A stretch of 64,000 nucleotides of DNA from Terrimonas ferruginea DSM 30193 (GTDB lineage Bacteria > Bacteroidota > Bacteroidia > Chitinophagales > Chitinophagaceae): the NCBI RefSeq assembly GCF_000425585.1, contig NZ_KE384400.1:215395-279394 (forward strand), in the 5' to 3' direction. A program made the position numbers and the translations under genes. The notes beneath the pieces were generated by a model. It searched no databases, was not told the DNA's origin, and saw only the letters and a list, made by a program, of their open reading frames with translations. Position 1 is the first letter of the stretch; each line of letters begins with the position of its first letter. Positions 44,610-54,093 of this stretch are shown piece by piece.

Positions 44610-45635
44610 TCACCAAACATTCCGGGGGCAGGAGTCGTCATACTTGTTGTTGAGTAAAAAGCCAAGGATGATCTCGTGCGTACCCTTACTGAAATTATTT
44701 AACCGGGAGGTGGTATAATCATAAGCATAACCCACATTCACCGTATTGGAAACATTTACACCCAGCATGCCATTGAAACCATCTTTGTAACGGTATCCCG
44801 CACCTACCCAGAGAAAATCCTGGTATTGCAGTTTTACATTGGCCTCGATCTGCGTAGGCATCGGGTTGATATACTTCACCATGACGGAAGGAATGAGGTT
44901 GAAATCATATCCTACCAGGAACCGGTAACCCGCCGTGGCAAAGATGTGTGGCACGCTCTTTCCTTCTTTCGGGCGGATGGCATTATTGGAAAAATCAATT
45001 TTCGATGGTACGATCTGTTGTGCAGACAATCCGATAAAGTAATCCGGTGAATACAGGTACAATCCCGCCATCATATCAAAACGGGTTTTATTCAGCACGC
45101 CATTCTGCGCATACACAGCCGGATCCACCACGGTTGATCCGAAATCCAGTTTCTCGGCATCCAGACTGATACGGCTGATGCCGGCACCAAATCCGCCTGA
45201 CAGGCTTGTACGCGGCGTAAGACCGATGTGATAAGCATAGGTCCCATACGCAGAAAAATTACTGAGCGGGCCGGTTACGTCGTTGATCACCTGCAATCCC
45301 ACACCATGGTGCGGCTCTGCCGAGGTATAATCCTGCCAGTATTGTTTCCCCCGCGGGTTCTCGCCCGGTACTTCAAAAGAAGTGGCCGTGGTGCGGTAAT
45401 CTTTTTTTCCAATCGGTCCATGGATCGTGAGATAACTGGTCACAGGCGCATCCTGTATACCGGTCCATTGATGCCGGTGGCTCAATTTGATGTCGGTATA
45501 ATTCTCGATACCTGTAAGTGCGGGGTTCACAATATACTGGTTGAGTATATACTGCGTGTAATGCGGTTTCTGCTGGGCACGTGCTGTAAAAGCAATCAAC
45601 ACACAGCTTCCAAGGATTAACAGCTTCTTCATCAC
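44610..45635 (-). CDS. Type IX secretion PorP/SprF family outer-membrane protein
   Basis: 341 residues with a signal peptide (MKKLLILGSCVLIAFTARAQ; the first two codons are both ATG) and the PorP/SprF signature QKPHYTQYILNQYIVNPALTGIENYTDIKLSHRHQWTGIQDAPVTSYLTIHGPIG. The rest is barrel-like (GVGLQVINDVTGPLSNFSAYGTYAYHI, LVGYDFNLIPSVMVKYI). PorP/SprF proteins sit in the outer membrane and help secrete and anchor T9SS cargo with type B C-terminal domains. SprF with SprB in Flavobacterium is the established example. It is the last gene of a minus-strand cassette with a PorE-like gene, a second PorP/SprF and two giant type-B cargo proteins. Confidence 0.92.
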   Translation of the reverse strand: MMKKLLILGSCVLIAFTARAQQKPHYTQYILNQYIVNPALTGIENYTDIKLSHRHQWTGIQDAPVTSYLTIHGPIGKKDYRTTATSFEVPGENPRGKQYWQDYTSAEPHHGVGLQVINDVTGPLSNFSAYGTYAYHIGLTPRTSLSGGFGAGISRISLDAEKLDFGSTVVDPAVYAQNGVLNKTRFDMMAGLYLYSPDYFIGLSAQQIVPSKIDFSNNAIRPKEGKSVPHIFATAGYRFLVGYDFNLIPSVMVKYINPMPTQIEANVKLQYQDFLWVGAGYRYKDGFNGMLGVNVSNTVNVGYAYDYTTSRLNNFSKGTHEIILGFLLNNKYDDSCPRNVW

Positions 45636-45655
45636 AAATTCCGGGTTTTATAAAA

Positions 45656-45683
45656 GCGTCCCGGCCTATGGCCGGCCGGGACG
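45656..45683 (-). terminator. Hairpin between the PorE-like and PorP/SprF genes
   Basis: A 10-bp perfect stem CGTCCCGGCC/GGCCGGGACG, followed on the minus strand by GCTTTTATAAAA just before the next ATG. It could partly terminate or attenuate transcription, or protect mRNA ends. The stem is similar to the one at 48773-48804. Confidence 0.6.
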
Positions 45684-45689
45684 TCCAGG

Positions 45690-47687
45690 TTAGTTTTTCA
45701 GCACTTTGAACTCGGTACGGCGGTTTTGCTCGCGTCCGTCAGGGTTATCCGTTCCGTCAGGATTTGTGTTGGGAGCAATCGGTTGTGCTTCGCCATAACC
45801 TTTCGATTTCAGGCGGCTTTCTGCCACCCCTTTGGCAACGAGATAAGCAACTACGCTGCGTGCCCGTGCTTCAGACAGTTTTTGGTTGTACTTGTCAGTA
45901 CCCTTGCTGTCGGTGTGCGCACTGATTTCAATTTCCAGTTCAGGATAGGTTTCCATCATACGTACCAGTTCATCCAGCGCGGGATAAGACTCGGGCTTCA
46001 CTTCCGATTTGTCGTATTCGTAATAAACATTTCTTACGATGAATGATTCGTTTACTTTCGGCGGCTCAGGCAACAAACAAAGAACGGGGTTGGTAATACC
46101 TTCTTCTTCGATATCAGCCGGCACCTGCATACGGATCGAGTTGGTCAGGAAGCCGGGTGCTGATGCTTCCACTTTCAGCGGCTGGTAATCTTCCAGGGTA
46201 AAATGATAAGTACCATCTGCACCGATCGTGGCATTGTAAACGGTAGTGTTGGATACCGTATCGATTACCGCAAGTGTAGCGCCGGGCAATTGTTTGCTGC
46301 CATCGCAGGAAACAACCTTACCGGAGATCTGGCGCAGCGGGCGGATTTTTTGCAGATAAAATAATTCGAGGCAACAGGCCGCATCACGGTCAGAACTCAG
46401 CAGGATCTTTTCCAGCATGTTCTTCGGTCCACCTTTGCTCACCAGATAAATATCGTCTTTCACAGAGTTCACGGGATAGCCGAGGTTCTGTGCTTCCTGA
46501 AACTGTCCGATAGCACCTTTGCTCTGGAAGAAATCGAATCCTCCCATGCCTACTCTTCCTTTGCTCGAGAACACTAGTGCCTGGGAAGGCTCATGATAAT
46601 AAGGTGCCTGGTCATCATATGATGTGTTCACCTGATCACCTGCGTTCACCGGAACGCCGGGTTTACCGGTTGCATCGAGTTCGGCATACCAGATATCAAA
46701 TCCGCCTTTGCCACCGGCACGATTGCTCGAGAAGAAAAGATATTTTCCATCAGCCGTTACAAAAGGCTCCTGGCTGCTTGAGCCAGCTTCGTTGACAGAG
46801 GCGTCCAGCTTTTGCGGTTCGCTCCAGCCATTGGCATTTTTTACGGATGAATAAATAGCCGCTTGTTTTTTGGCACCAGTGCCTGTCCAGCGCGTGATGA
46901 ACAGGGTTTGTCCATCCGGGGTAGCGGCGGTTACACCCTGCTCGATGTCACGGGGTTGATTGATGTTTACTTTGGTCACACCAGTGATACCGGTTTCAGT
47001 GAAAGCCGCCTCATAAATTTTATTCGTATAATCTTTTTTCTTTTCACTGCTGTCAGCCGGACGCGTGGAGGTAAAATAAAGCGATGAGTTGTTGACCCAA
47101 ACCGGCGCATAACTTCCTCCGAGTGTATTGAGATCGGCAGGTGCTTTGGTCAGCGTATAATACTTGATGTCTTTCTTTTTCAGTTGCGCCTGTATAAACT
47201 GCAGATTAACGATTTCCCTTTGCGCTTCCTTGCGGTAAGCGTCCTCATTGGTATAGCTACTGATGAAATTTTTAAAAGTCGCCTCAGCTTCTTCGTAGCG
47301 CTCCAATGCCCGCAACATGGTACCGAGATAATAAGCGGCCTGCGGAAATTTATCTGCGCCGATCTCCAAAGCCTGGCGATAGTAAGGTTCTGCCTTGGCG
47401 GGATAATTCAGCATACGGTAGCTTTCGGCTATCCGCCAGATACCAACTTCCTGGTTGGTAGGCCTGGCCGTTGTTTTGGCAGAAACGGTCTGCGGGGTAT
47501 ACGGACTGAACTCCTGGCGGCCGCCTGTTTTACCGGTATTAAAATATTTTTCATAGTACTGAGCCGCCGAATAGTAATCGCCTTTTTCAAAATATTTATT
47601 GGCAGCATTCAGGTAATCGTACACAAACTGCCCGTGCACTGTCATAGCCAGCATCCACACCGCAGCAGTAAAGAGTAGTTTTTTCAT
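45690..47687 (-). CDS. PorE-like protein: TPR, PD40 propeller, CRD and OmpA domain
   Basis: 665 residues, exported (MKKLLFTAAVWMLAMTVHGQ). Domains in order: TPR helices (about 25-190: AANKYFEKGDYYSAAQYYEKYF .. QAAYYLGTMLRALERYEEAEATFKNFI); a WD40-like PD40 beta-propeller (about 195-440; blades such as EPFVTADGKYLFFSSNRAGGKGGFDIWYAELD); a carboxypeptidase-regulatory-like domain (about 455-530: ISGKVVSCDGSKQLPGATLAVI); and a C-terminal OmpA peptidoglycan-binding domain (about 555-665: VYYEYDKSEVKPESYPALDEL .. EISAHTDSKGTDKYNQKLSEARA .. REQNRRTEFKVL). This is the architecture of PorE of the type IX secretion system. Flanked by PorP/SprF genes, it likely anchors the outer-membrane complex to peptidoglycan. 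Orthology to PorE itself is not certain. Confidence 0.92.
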   Translation of the reverse strand: MKKLLFTAAVWMLAMTVHGQFVYDYLNAANKYFEKGDYYSAAQYYEKYFNTGKTGGRQEFSPYTPQTVSAKTTARPTNQEVGIWRIAESYRMLNYPAKAEPYYRQALEIGADKFPQAAYYLGTMLRALERYEEAEATFKNFISSYTNEDAYRKEAQREIVNLQFIQAQLKKKDIKYYTLTKAPADLNTLGGSYAPVWVNNSSLYFTSTRPADSSEKKKDYTNKIYEAAFTETGITGVTKVNINQPRDIEQGVTAATPDGQTLFITRWTGTGAKKQAAIYSSVKNANGWSEPQKLDASVNEAGSSSQEPFVTADGKYLFFSSNRAGGKGGFDIWYAELDATGKPGVPVNAGDQVNTSYDDQAPYYHEPSQALVFSSKGRVGMGGFDFFQSKGAIGQFQEAQNLGYPVNSVKDDIYLVSKGGPKNMLEKILLSSDRDAACCLELFYLQKIRPLRQISGKVVSCDGSKQLPGATLAVIDTVSNTTVYNATIGADGTYHFTLEDYQPLKVEASAPGFLTNSIRMQVPADIEEEGITNPVLCLLPEPPKVNESFIVRNVYYEYDKSEVKPESYPALDELVRMMETYPELEIEISAHTDSKGTDKYNQKLSEARARSVVAYLVAKGVAESRLKSKGYGEAQPIAPNTNPDGTDNPDGREQNRRTEFKVLKN

Positions 47688-47747
47688 CCGTATGTAGTGT
47701 TACTTGTTTGAGTAGTTGTTATTGTGAACGGTGATAGCAAAACAGCA

Positions 47748-48755
47748 TCAGAGGCGCGGACAGACAAATTCAATCTCCGGTGTCTTGGTCGCTTTTCTTC
47801 CAATGAACGTGAGTGATATTTCAAAGCTGTTGGCACCATTCGTCATTTTACCTAAATCCGATGTATTGATGTCATAGCTCGCACCCAGCACCATGTTCTT
47901 ATAAGTGAAACCGATAAAAGGTGAAATCGCATCTTCGAAACGGTAGTTGGCGCCCAGCATCAGGTCTACTTCGGATGTTGCTTTGTAAGTGGCATAAGCA
48001 CCTACCATTTTTTCCTGGGCTGTTCCCTGGCGTGCGTACAACAGGTTTGGCGTAAGGCTGAACATTTCATTGATGGTCAGACGTACACCCGCATGCGCCG
48101 TGTAACGCATCGGGATCTTCCCTTCGCCGTTGGCGCTGAACTTATCCTCGGGGCGTGTAAGGTGTGCGGTTGAAAAACCTGCGAATACGTTTGCTTTTTT
48201 ACCTGGCTCCGCGTCGAAGTACATGATACCTGCGCCTACATCGAAAGTACCGGCAGATGTGCGCGTGATCAGGTCTTGTGAAGCGCTGCCCGGATTGTAG
48301 CCCGTGATAGGATTCCACTGGTCGCCGAAGGTGAGCTTGCTGCGGTCCCAGCGGCGCTGGATCAATCCGGCCTGTATACCGAAGGTGATACGTTGCGTTT
48401 CATTGCGGCCAAAACGTACACCGGTATAAGATACGTTACCATAAGCTGTTGTGTAATTGTAACCACCATTACCGGCAGTCTGGTTCAAAACACTCACCCC
48501 GACATTGATGTTCTTCTCGGTGGTAAACTCCAGCGAAATGCCCGGTGTTGAAAACGGGCTGCTGATATTTCCCCACTGATTCCGGTAGATGCCGGAAACC
48601 CTGTACTGTTCGTCGAAAGCGCCTGTCAATGCAGGATTGAGCCAGGCCGGGTACACATAATACTGGGTAAAGTGCGGATCAATCTGCGCATGCAGTTGGT
48701 TGAAACTGCCGCCCATTACCCATAACAACATCGCAAGCCGGTAAAATTTTCTCAT
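47748..48755 (-). CDS. Type IX secretion PorP/SprF family outer-membrane protein (second copy)
   Basis: 335 residues. Signal peptide MRKFYRLAMLLWVMGGSFNQLHAQ, then the family start IDPHFTQYYVYPAWLNPALTGAFDEQYRVSGIYRNQWGNISSPFSTPGISLEF, followed by barrel strands (VGVSVLNQTAGNGGYNYTTAYGNVSYTGVRFG; MFSLTPNLLYARQGTAQEKMVGAYATYKATSEVDLMLGANYRF). It is directly downstream of the 1,722-residue type-B cargo protein gene. In other Bacteroidota such PorP/SprF-cargo pairs work together, so this copy is probably dedicated to that neighbour. It is clearly diverged from the paralogue at 44610. Confidence 0.92.
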   Translation of the reverse strand: MRKFYRLAMLLWVMGGSFNQLHAQIDPHFTQYYVYPAWLNPALTGAFDEQYRVSGIYRNQWGNISSPFSTPGISLEFTTEKNINVGVSVLNQTAGNGGYNYTTAYGNVSYTGVRFGRNETQRITFGIQAGLIQRRWDRSKLTFGDQWNPITGYNPGSASQDLITRTSAGTFDVGAGIMYFDAEPGKKANVFAGFSTAHLTRPEDKFSANGEGKIPMRYTAHAGVRLTINEMFSLTPNLLYARQGTAQEKMVGAYATYKATSEVDLMLGANYRFEDAISPFIGFTYKNMVLGASYDINTSDLGKMTNGANSFEISLTFIGRKATKTPEIEFVCPRL

Positions 48756-48772
48756 TGTCGTTGTTTTTATAA

Positions 48773-48804
48773 AACCGGGACGCCTTTGGACGAACGTCCC
48801 GGTT
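48773..48804 (-). terminator. Hairpin between the PKD surface protein and PorP/SprF genes
   Basis: A 10-bp perfect stem AACCGGGACG/CGTCCCGGTT, followed on the minus strand by TTATAAAAAC and, 17 bp further, the PorP/SprF start codon. It could reduce read-through from the cargo gene to the PorP/SprF gene. Confidence 0.65.
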
Positions 48805-48827
48805 GGTTATTCATGATGCTCTGTTTC

Positions 48828-51800
48828 TTAGCGGATCACCGTTACTGATCCGGTTTGTGGTTTAAATCCGTTTTCCAATTTGATCACGTAGTAATAAGTT
48901 CCTACAGGCACGTCTTTGCCTTTGTATGTTCCATCCCATGGCGTATTGTATCCCACCGTGTAAAATACCTGCTGCCCATAGCGGTTGAAGATCTCCACGG
49001 TCGCGCCGGGATAATCCGTCAGGTTCGGGATCAGCCAGCGGTCGTGAATGTTATCACCATTCGGAGAGAATACGTTGGGCACTCTGATCGGTTGCAGGAT
49101 CTTCACGGTCAGCTCATCCGTTGCCGTACAGTTATAGTCTCCTGTTGCGGTCAGGGTATAAACCTGGTCGGCCGTTGCTGTTATCGTCGGATTGAGGATG
49201 GTTGCATTATCCAGTCCCGCCGCCGGTGTCCAGTTGAATGTAAGTGATTGAGAGTTGGCCGTTGCTTCAAAGCGGACAGGCGTTCCCATTGGCACTACAA
49301 ATGAACGGCCGGCATCAATTTTCGGCTGCAGGTGCACACGCACGGTGCGCACAAACGGGTCGGATACGCAACCTGCGTTGTTGCTCACGGTAAGTGTTAC
49401 ATCATAAGTACCTGGGTTGGCAAATTGTTTTACAGGATTTGCCGAAGTGAATACAGGAGAGCCGTCATCAAAATCCCATTTCCAGGAAGTGATGGTACCA
49501 ACGTTATTGGTGCTCTGATTGATAAAATCCGTATTGGTTCCCTGGCAAAGCTCTGAAGGGTTTACAGCAAAGTTGGCTACCGGTTTTTCATAAAAATCAT
49601 CTACGACTACCGGTGCGCTGGTGTGCTCACATCCGAAAGAAGAATATGCAGTAAGTGTTACCGGATAGCTTCCTGCCCCTGCATACGTGTACGAAGGATC
49701 TTTAACGGTTGATGTACCCGTGCCATCACCAAAATTCCACAGATAAGTTGCCGCACCTGTGCTGGTGTTGGTAAAGGAGGCGCTGCCCGGCAGACAGATA
49801 TCACCGGGCGGCGTAAAGGAGGCTACCGGTAAAGGATGTACTGTGATGGTCTGACTTACCGGAAGGCTGGTACAGTTCTGATCGCTTACTGCAGTCAGTT
49901 GCACCGTATAGTTACCGGCAGTGGCATAGGTTACATCAAAAGGCGCATCATTCGTATAGCTCGGCGTAGAGCTGTTGCCCAGGTTCCAGTTCCATGTCTG
50001 GATAGCACCCGAACTGATCGTGGATGTGCTCTGGAAAGTAACATCGTCATTCAGACACACACCCGGAGTTGCCGTAAAGGAAGCAACCGGACGCGGATAT
50101 ACATTGATGGTGGATGTGATTGTTGACGTACAACCACCTGCCGAAGTAAAGGAATAAGTAATAGTGTGTGTACCCGAACCGGCAGTGGCAGGATTGAACA
50201 TACCCGCAGCCGTTGTACCGGGACCACTATAAGTGCCTCCTGTCTGCGTTACACCGGCCACCGTAGCGGTAGCAGATGCAATGGAGAAGGCAGGAGCGCT
50301 TTCGCATACATTACTCAGCGCAGGATAAGTAACCACCGGCGTTACGCCAAGCACCGCCTGTACCGTTGTTTTATCGCGGCAGCCATCTGCCGAACCGACC
50401 TCGAGTTCGATATCGTAGGTGCCTTCGCGGAAACGGTGTACCGGATTTTCCAGGGCCGATGTATTGTCGTTACCGGAGCTTGCATTTGGATCATCGAAGA
50501 TCCAGGACCATGACGTAGCGCCGGTGCTGGTGCTCGTAAACTGCAAGGAACCATCTGCCGCCAGACATCCTGAAGGGAAGGTAAAGGCGGCAACCGGTTT
50601 GGCATATACTTCAATAGTGCTGGTAGCGGTTGAAGGACAGCCACCCGCAGAAGTGAATGAATAAGTAATGGTATGTATACCGGCACCCGCAGCAGCAGGA
50701 TCAAACATACCTGCGGCCGTTGTGCCTGGTCCGCTGTAAGTACCACCGGTCTGTGGAACACCTCCAACAGTGGCAGTAGCGGTAGCGACGGAAACAGCGG
50801 CTTCATTGACGCAGATACCGGCGAGCGCAGGATAAGTCACCACCGGTGTGAGTGCAAATGCCTGCGTGCGTGTGATCGTATGCCGGCATCCGTTTTGCGA
50901 AACCGCTTCGAGACTGATATCATAGCTGCCTTCCTGGAAATTGTGGGAAGGTTCAAAAGCAGTTGACGTATTGGGATTAGCCGGTGTAGCCGCTGGGTCA
51001 TCGAAATTCCAGGACCATGTAAGCGTAGCGGGATCTTCTCCAACGATGGTTGAGGTATTATCAAAAGTTACCTGTCCGCTTGCAGGAAGGCAGGCGCCAG
51101 CCGGAATAGTAAATGCCGCTGTCGGACGCGGATGCACTACTATCGTACGGGTAGCCGTGATCACGCAATTAGCCGTTGAAGTAAAGGTATAAGTGACGAC
51201 GTGTGAACCCGCACCCGCTGTTGCCGGGTTGAATGTGCCGTTCGATGCATCCACACCCGCACCGCTGAATGCGCCTGTACCGGGAACGCCATTGGTAACC
51301 GTAACGGCAGGAAGAGCAAATGCTGCCTGGTTTTCACACACCGCAGCCACCGCAGGGAAATCGAGTACCGGCGAAACATTAAAGGTGGCCTTGATGATCG
51401 TGTCTTTCACACAACCTTCGGAACTGGTAACGATGTAATTGATATCATAGTTGCCATAAGCTGTATAAATATGTGTAGGACTTACGGCGGCAGATGTATT
51501 CGGGTTGGCCGGCGTGGCATTGGCATCACCAAAATTCCAGCTATGACTGATAAGCGTCTGACCGTCGGGTGTAGTGGTGTTATTGGTAAACTGTACTTCA
51601 CCGGTTACGGGTAAACAACCGGCTGGATAAGCAATATCGACGCGGGGTTTAGCGTGAACGTTTACTATTGTTTCAACGGTATCGCTAACGCAAAGCGGGC
51701 TTACACGTACCACATGTTTAACGGTGTAAGTGCCATAATCAGGATAAGTAACTGTCGCGGGAGTGGCAGTAGTCAGATCAGACGTGCCGCCATTTCCAAA

Positions 51801-53993
51801 ATCCCAATACCAGCCATTGACCGGAGCAGTTCCGGCATAAGAGGCAGTGGGTGTGAAATTAACCGTATTGTCTTCGCAGATAACTGGTGGAGCTACCGCA
51901 ACAGCTGAAACCGGCGGAGCAAACACGGTAATATCCTTTGTGGTATCCGAAGCACAACCTTCTGCTGTTACAACAGATAACTTGACCGGCTGTGCAGCAC
52001 CGGCGGTAAAAACATGTAAAGTATCCTTGCCCGTGGTGGTAGCGCCACCCGGGAAAGACCAGTTCCATGTATTCAGGGTAAAGCCATCGGTTGTAGCGTT
52101 TACGGCATGCAGGAAAACCGTATCCAATGAACAGCCGGTAGGATGGTCAATGGAGAAATCGGCTTTAGGTTTTGGTTTTACTTCAATATAAATTTTAACC
52201 TCTTCCGTATTGTTACAGTTCTCGATACTTGGGTGTGTAGCGAGAATCGGAATTTCATGTTCGCCGGGTGTATTAAACAGGTAGGTGCCGGGCAACGTAT
52301 ACTTATAATACGTGACGCCATTCACCAATTGTGTGCCTGTAGAGGTGGGCGAATTATCTATCACATCGGCAGAAGGTGTAACGATACCGGCGAGCGTACT
52401 GAGTTTCCATTCCATACGTGTCGGCTGATAGGCCATGAGTGCGGAAATGGTTACCGGCGTCTGCTCACAGGTAAATTCATGTTGCGGATGAGTGGGATCG
52501 AGCGGGTTTTGAATGGAACTGTAGGCATTCAGGTTGTTGATGAGCGTACCCCCGTTATAGCCATAACTTTCTACCGAACCAATACCGTAAGTAATGGATG
52601 TAAAGGCGGAGTCGCTGGAAACGACGGACTGCGATTTGCTGGCCAGCCAGCGTCTTACCACCACTGTATATCTTGGGTTTTGCGGGTGAGTATAGGTATG
52701 TCGTTGTACGGCAGGTATGGCACTCAAGGGATCACCGTCGATGCGCAGGGAAGAGAGTGCTGTGCCATCGTTTGGAATGATGAGCGTAAGATAATTGGTA
52801 TTGATGTTCTCTTCATCGTTTCTGTAAAAGCCTACACGCTTGGTTGCTTGTTCAATCGGACTGATATAGATCATTTCCGGATCGCCATCACCACTTGTAT
52901 TGGGGCAACCACCAGTCGATGGCATATACTGTGCGACCATGATGGGTTTATCCGCTTCAATGTAATCGGCAGTACCGGAGTTGTATTCGTAATAATCTCC
53001 TCCGATCAGCGTACCGATGGGAATTTGTGTGCCATTTCTTTTTACTACCGTAGTGGGATCTTTCACCAGTATGCGGTAGATATTTGTCATGAAGCTGTTT
53101 GCTCCTGCTGAATTGCTTGTAGGCGCTGTAAAATATCGTTTACCCCATGCCTGTGAGGGAAAACATTGCTGCATAATGAAGTCGCCACTGCCGCCATTAC
53201 CCGAACAGGCAAGACCGGTACGGCTGGTACCGGCAAATACAGCAATGGGATAACAAATACCCGCCGAGTTGGCAATACTTCTGATCTTACTACCGGTCAG
53301 ATCTCCCGCCGTTACACGTGCAATTGCCTGGAATGATTGTCCCCGGTTCAATGTCACCGTAAAGGGCGCACCCGCGGGGCGTCCGCCCGGTGCCGCAGGC
53401 AGCTCGGAACGGGTAATTACCTTGGGAGTTACTTCGATAACGGTATTGTCATGCGAGGCCATTACATAGAAATACGTATTGGCCGGCTGGCTTCCATAAA
53501 AGTTTTTATTATTTAGCGTCGTGTATACATATCCGTATGCTTCCACAGGAAACAACATCGAAGCACCGGATGTTGCGCTGCCGATATAGTGTGCATAAGC
53601 CACGATGGGTGTAGTGCTCTCGATATGAATGGCCTTGTTGTAAACACCTTGTCCGCCATTGCCCGCGGGATAAGCAAAGTCATACAGGCGGCTGTCATAC
53701 AAACCGGATTTGGGAATGTAATCCGAGATCGTCACCGTACCAGCCGGTACGTTATACGTGCGCGTCCAGGTATTAGCGCCAACATGTGAGGTAAGTGTAA
53801 CAACCGCATCTTCCTCCGCACTGAAGTACAGCACCATCTCCTGGGAGTTGCCATTTTCAAAAAACCAGTTGAACGGATAACTCACCCAGAATTCCTTTCC
53901 GCGGTTGGAAAGGTCTTTCTGGCCCTGCACACAGGTCATCCACAAAAGACCGAAGCACAACAGTCCTAGTCTCGCCACCCGGTTTTTATTCAT
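48828..53993 (-). CDS. Giant PKD-repeat surface protein with type B T9SS sorting domain
   Basis: 1,721 residues from the ATG at 53993, giving a signal peptide (MNKNRVARLGLLCFGLLWMTCVQGQ); earlier in-frame ATGs at 54020 and 54071 lack one. The N-terminal 500 residues form an IgGFc-binding-protein-like domain (GKEFWVSYPFNWFFENGNSQEMVLYFSAEEDAVV .. PIVAYAHYIGSATSGASMLFPVEAYGYVYTT). Then come eight or so PKD-type beta sandwiches (WNWSFPGG, WDFGNGGTSD, HSWNFGD, WSWNFDDP .. ), partly arranged as near-identical 169-residue pairs. The C-terminus is the 'gliding motility-associated' domain (VPNVFSPNGDNIHDRWLIP .. VEIFNRYGQQVFY .. WDGTYKGKDVPVGTYYYVIKL), the type B sorting signal. It is predicted to be secreted by T9SS and displayed as an adhesin or motility-related surface fibre. 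Confidence 0.92.
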   Translation of the reverse strand: MNKNRVARLGLLCFGLLWMTCVQGQKDLSNRGKEFWVSYPFNWFFENGNSQEMVLYFSAEEDAVVTLTSHVGANTWTRTYNVPAGTVTISDYIPKSGLYDSRLYDFAYPAGNGGQGVYNKAIHIESTTPIVAYAHYIGSATSGASMLFPVEAYGYVYTTLNNKNFYGSQPANTYFYVMASHDNTVIEVTPKVITRSELPAAPGGRPAGAPFTVTLNRGQSFQAIARVTAGDLTGSKIRSIANSAGICYPIAVFAGTSRTGLACSGNGGSGDFIMQQCFPSQAWGKRYFTAPTSNSAGANSFMTNIYRILVKDPTTVVKRNGTQIPIGTLIGGDYYEYNSGTADYIEADKPIMVAQYMPSTGGCPNTSGDGDPEMIYISPIEQATKRVGFYRNDEENINTNYLTLIIPNDGTALSSLRIDGDPLSAIPAVQRHTYTHPQNPRYTVVVRRWLASKSQSVVSSDSAFTSITYGIGSVESYGYNGGTLINNLNAYSSIQNPLDPTHPQHEFTCEQTPVTISALMAYQPTRMEWKLSTLAGIVTPSADVIDNSPTSTGTQLVNGVTYYKYTLPGTYLFNTPGEHEIPILATHPSIENCNNTEEVKIYIEVKPKPKADFSIDHPTGCSLDTVFLHAVNATTDGFTLNTWNWSFPGGATTTGKDTLHVFTAGAAQPVKLSVVTAEGCASDTTKDITVFAPPVSAVAVAPPVICEDNTVNFTPTASYAGTAPVNGWYWDFGNGGTSDLTTATPATVTYPDYGTYTVKHVVRVSPLCVSDTVETIVNVHAKPRVDIAYPAGCLPVTGEVQFTNNTTTPDGQTLISHSWNFGDANATPANPNTSAAVSPTHIYTAYGNYDINYIVTSSEGCVKDTIIKATFNVSPVLDFPAVAAVCENQAAFALPAVTVTNGVPGTGAFSGAGVDASNGTFNPATAGAGSHVVTYTFTSTANCVITATRTIVVHPRPTAAFTIPAGACLPASGQVTFDNTSTIVGEDPATLTWSWNFDDPAATPANPNTSTAFEPSHNFQEGSYDISLEAVSQNGCRHTITRTQAFALTPVVTYPALAGICVNEAAVSVATATATVGGVPQTGGTYSGPGTTAAGMFDPAAAGAGIHTITYSFTSAGGCPSTATSTIEVYAKPVAAFTFPSGCLAADGSLQFTSTSTGATSWSWIFDDPNASSGNDNTSALENPVHRFREGTYDIELEVGSADGCRDKTTVQAVLGVTPVVTYPALSNVCESAPAFSIASATATVAGVTQTGGTYSGPGTTAAGMFNPATAGSGTHTITYSFTSAGGCTSTITSTINVYPRPVASFTATPGVCLNDDVTFQSTSTISSGAIQTWNWNLGNSSTPSYTNDAPFDVTYATAGNYTVQLTAVSDQNCTSLPVSQTITVHPLPVASFTPPGDICLPGSASFTNTSTGAATYLWNFGDGTGTSTVKDPSYTYAGAGSYPVTLTAYSSFGCEHTSAPVVVDDFYEKPVANFAVNPSELCQGTNTDFINQSTNNVGTITSWKWDFDDGSPVFTSANPVKQFANPGTYDVTLTVSNNAGCVSDPFVRTVRVHLQPKIDAGRSFVVPMGTPVRFEATANSQSLTFNWTPAAGLDNATILNPTITATADQVYTLTATGDYNCTATDELTVKILQPIRVPNVFSPNGDNIHDRWLIPNLTDYPGATVEIFNRYGQQVFYTVGYNTPWDGTYKGKDVPVGTYYYVIKLENGFKPQTGSVTVIR

Positions 53994-54093
53994 GTGAAGC
54001 TTCTGTTTAATGCGTTGCATAGCGGGTTTCTTTTTGTTAGCATTGGATTGATGCCGGGAAGGGATTGTCATCCCTCCCCGGCCCGATCCTTTA

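Noticed and set aside
54055-54085. A terminator between the two giant surface-protein genes
   Set aside because: A GGGAGGGAT/ATCCCTTCCC hairpin is present, but it lacks a following T-run on the minus strand; mentioned only in connection with the other junction hairpins.
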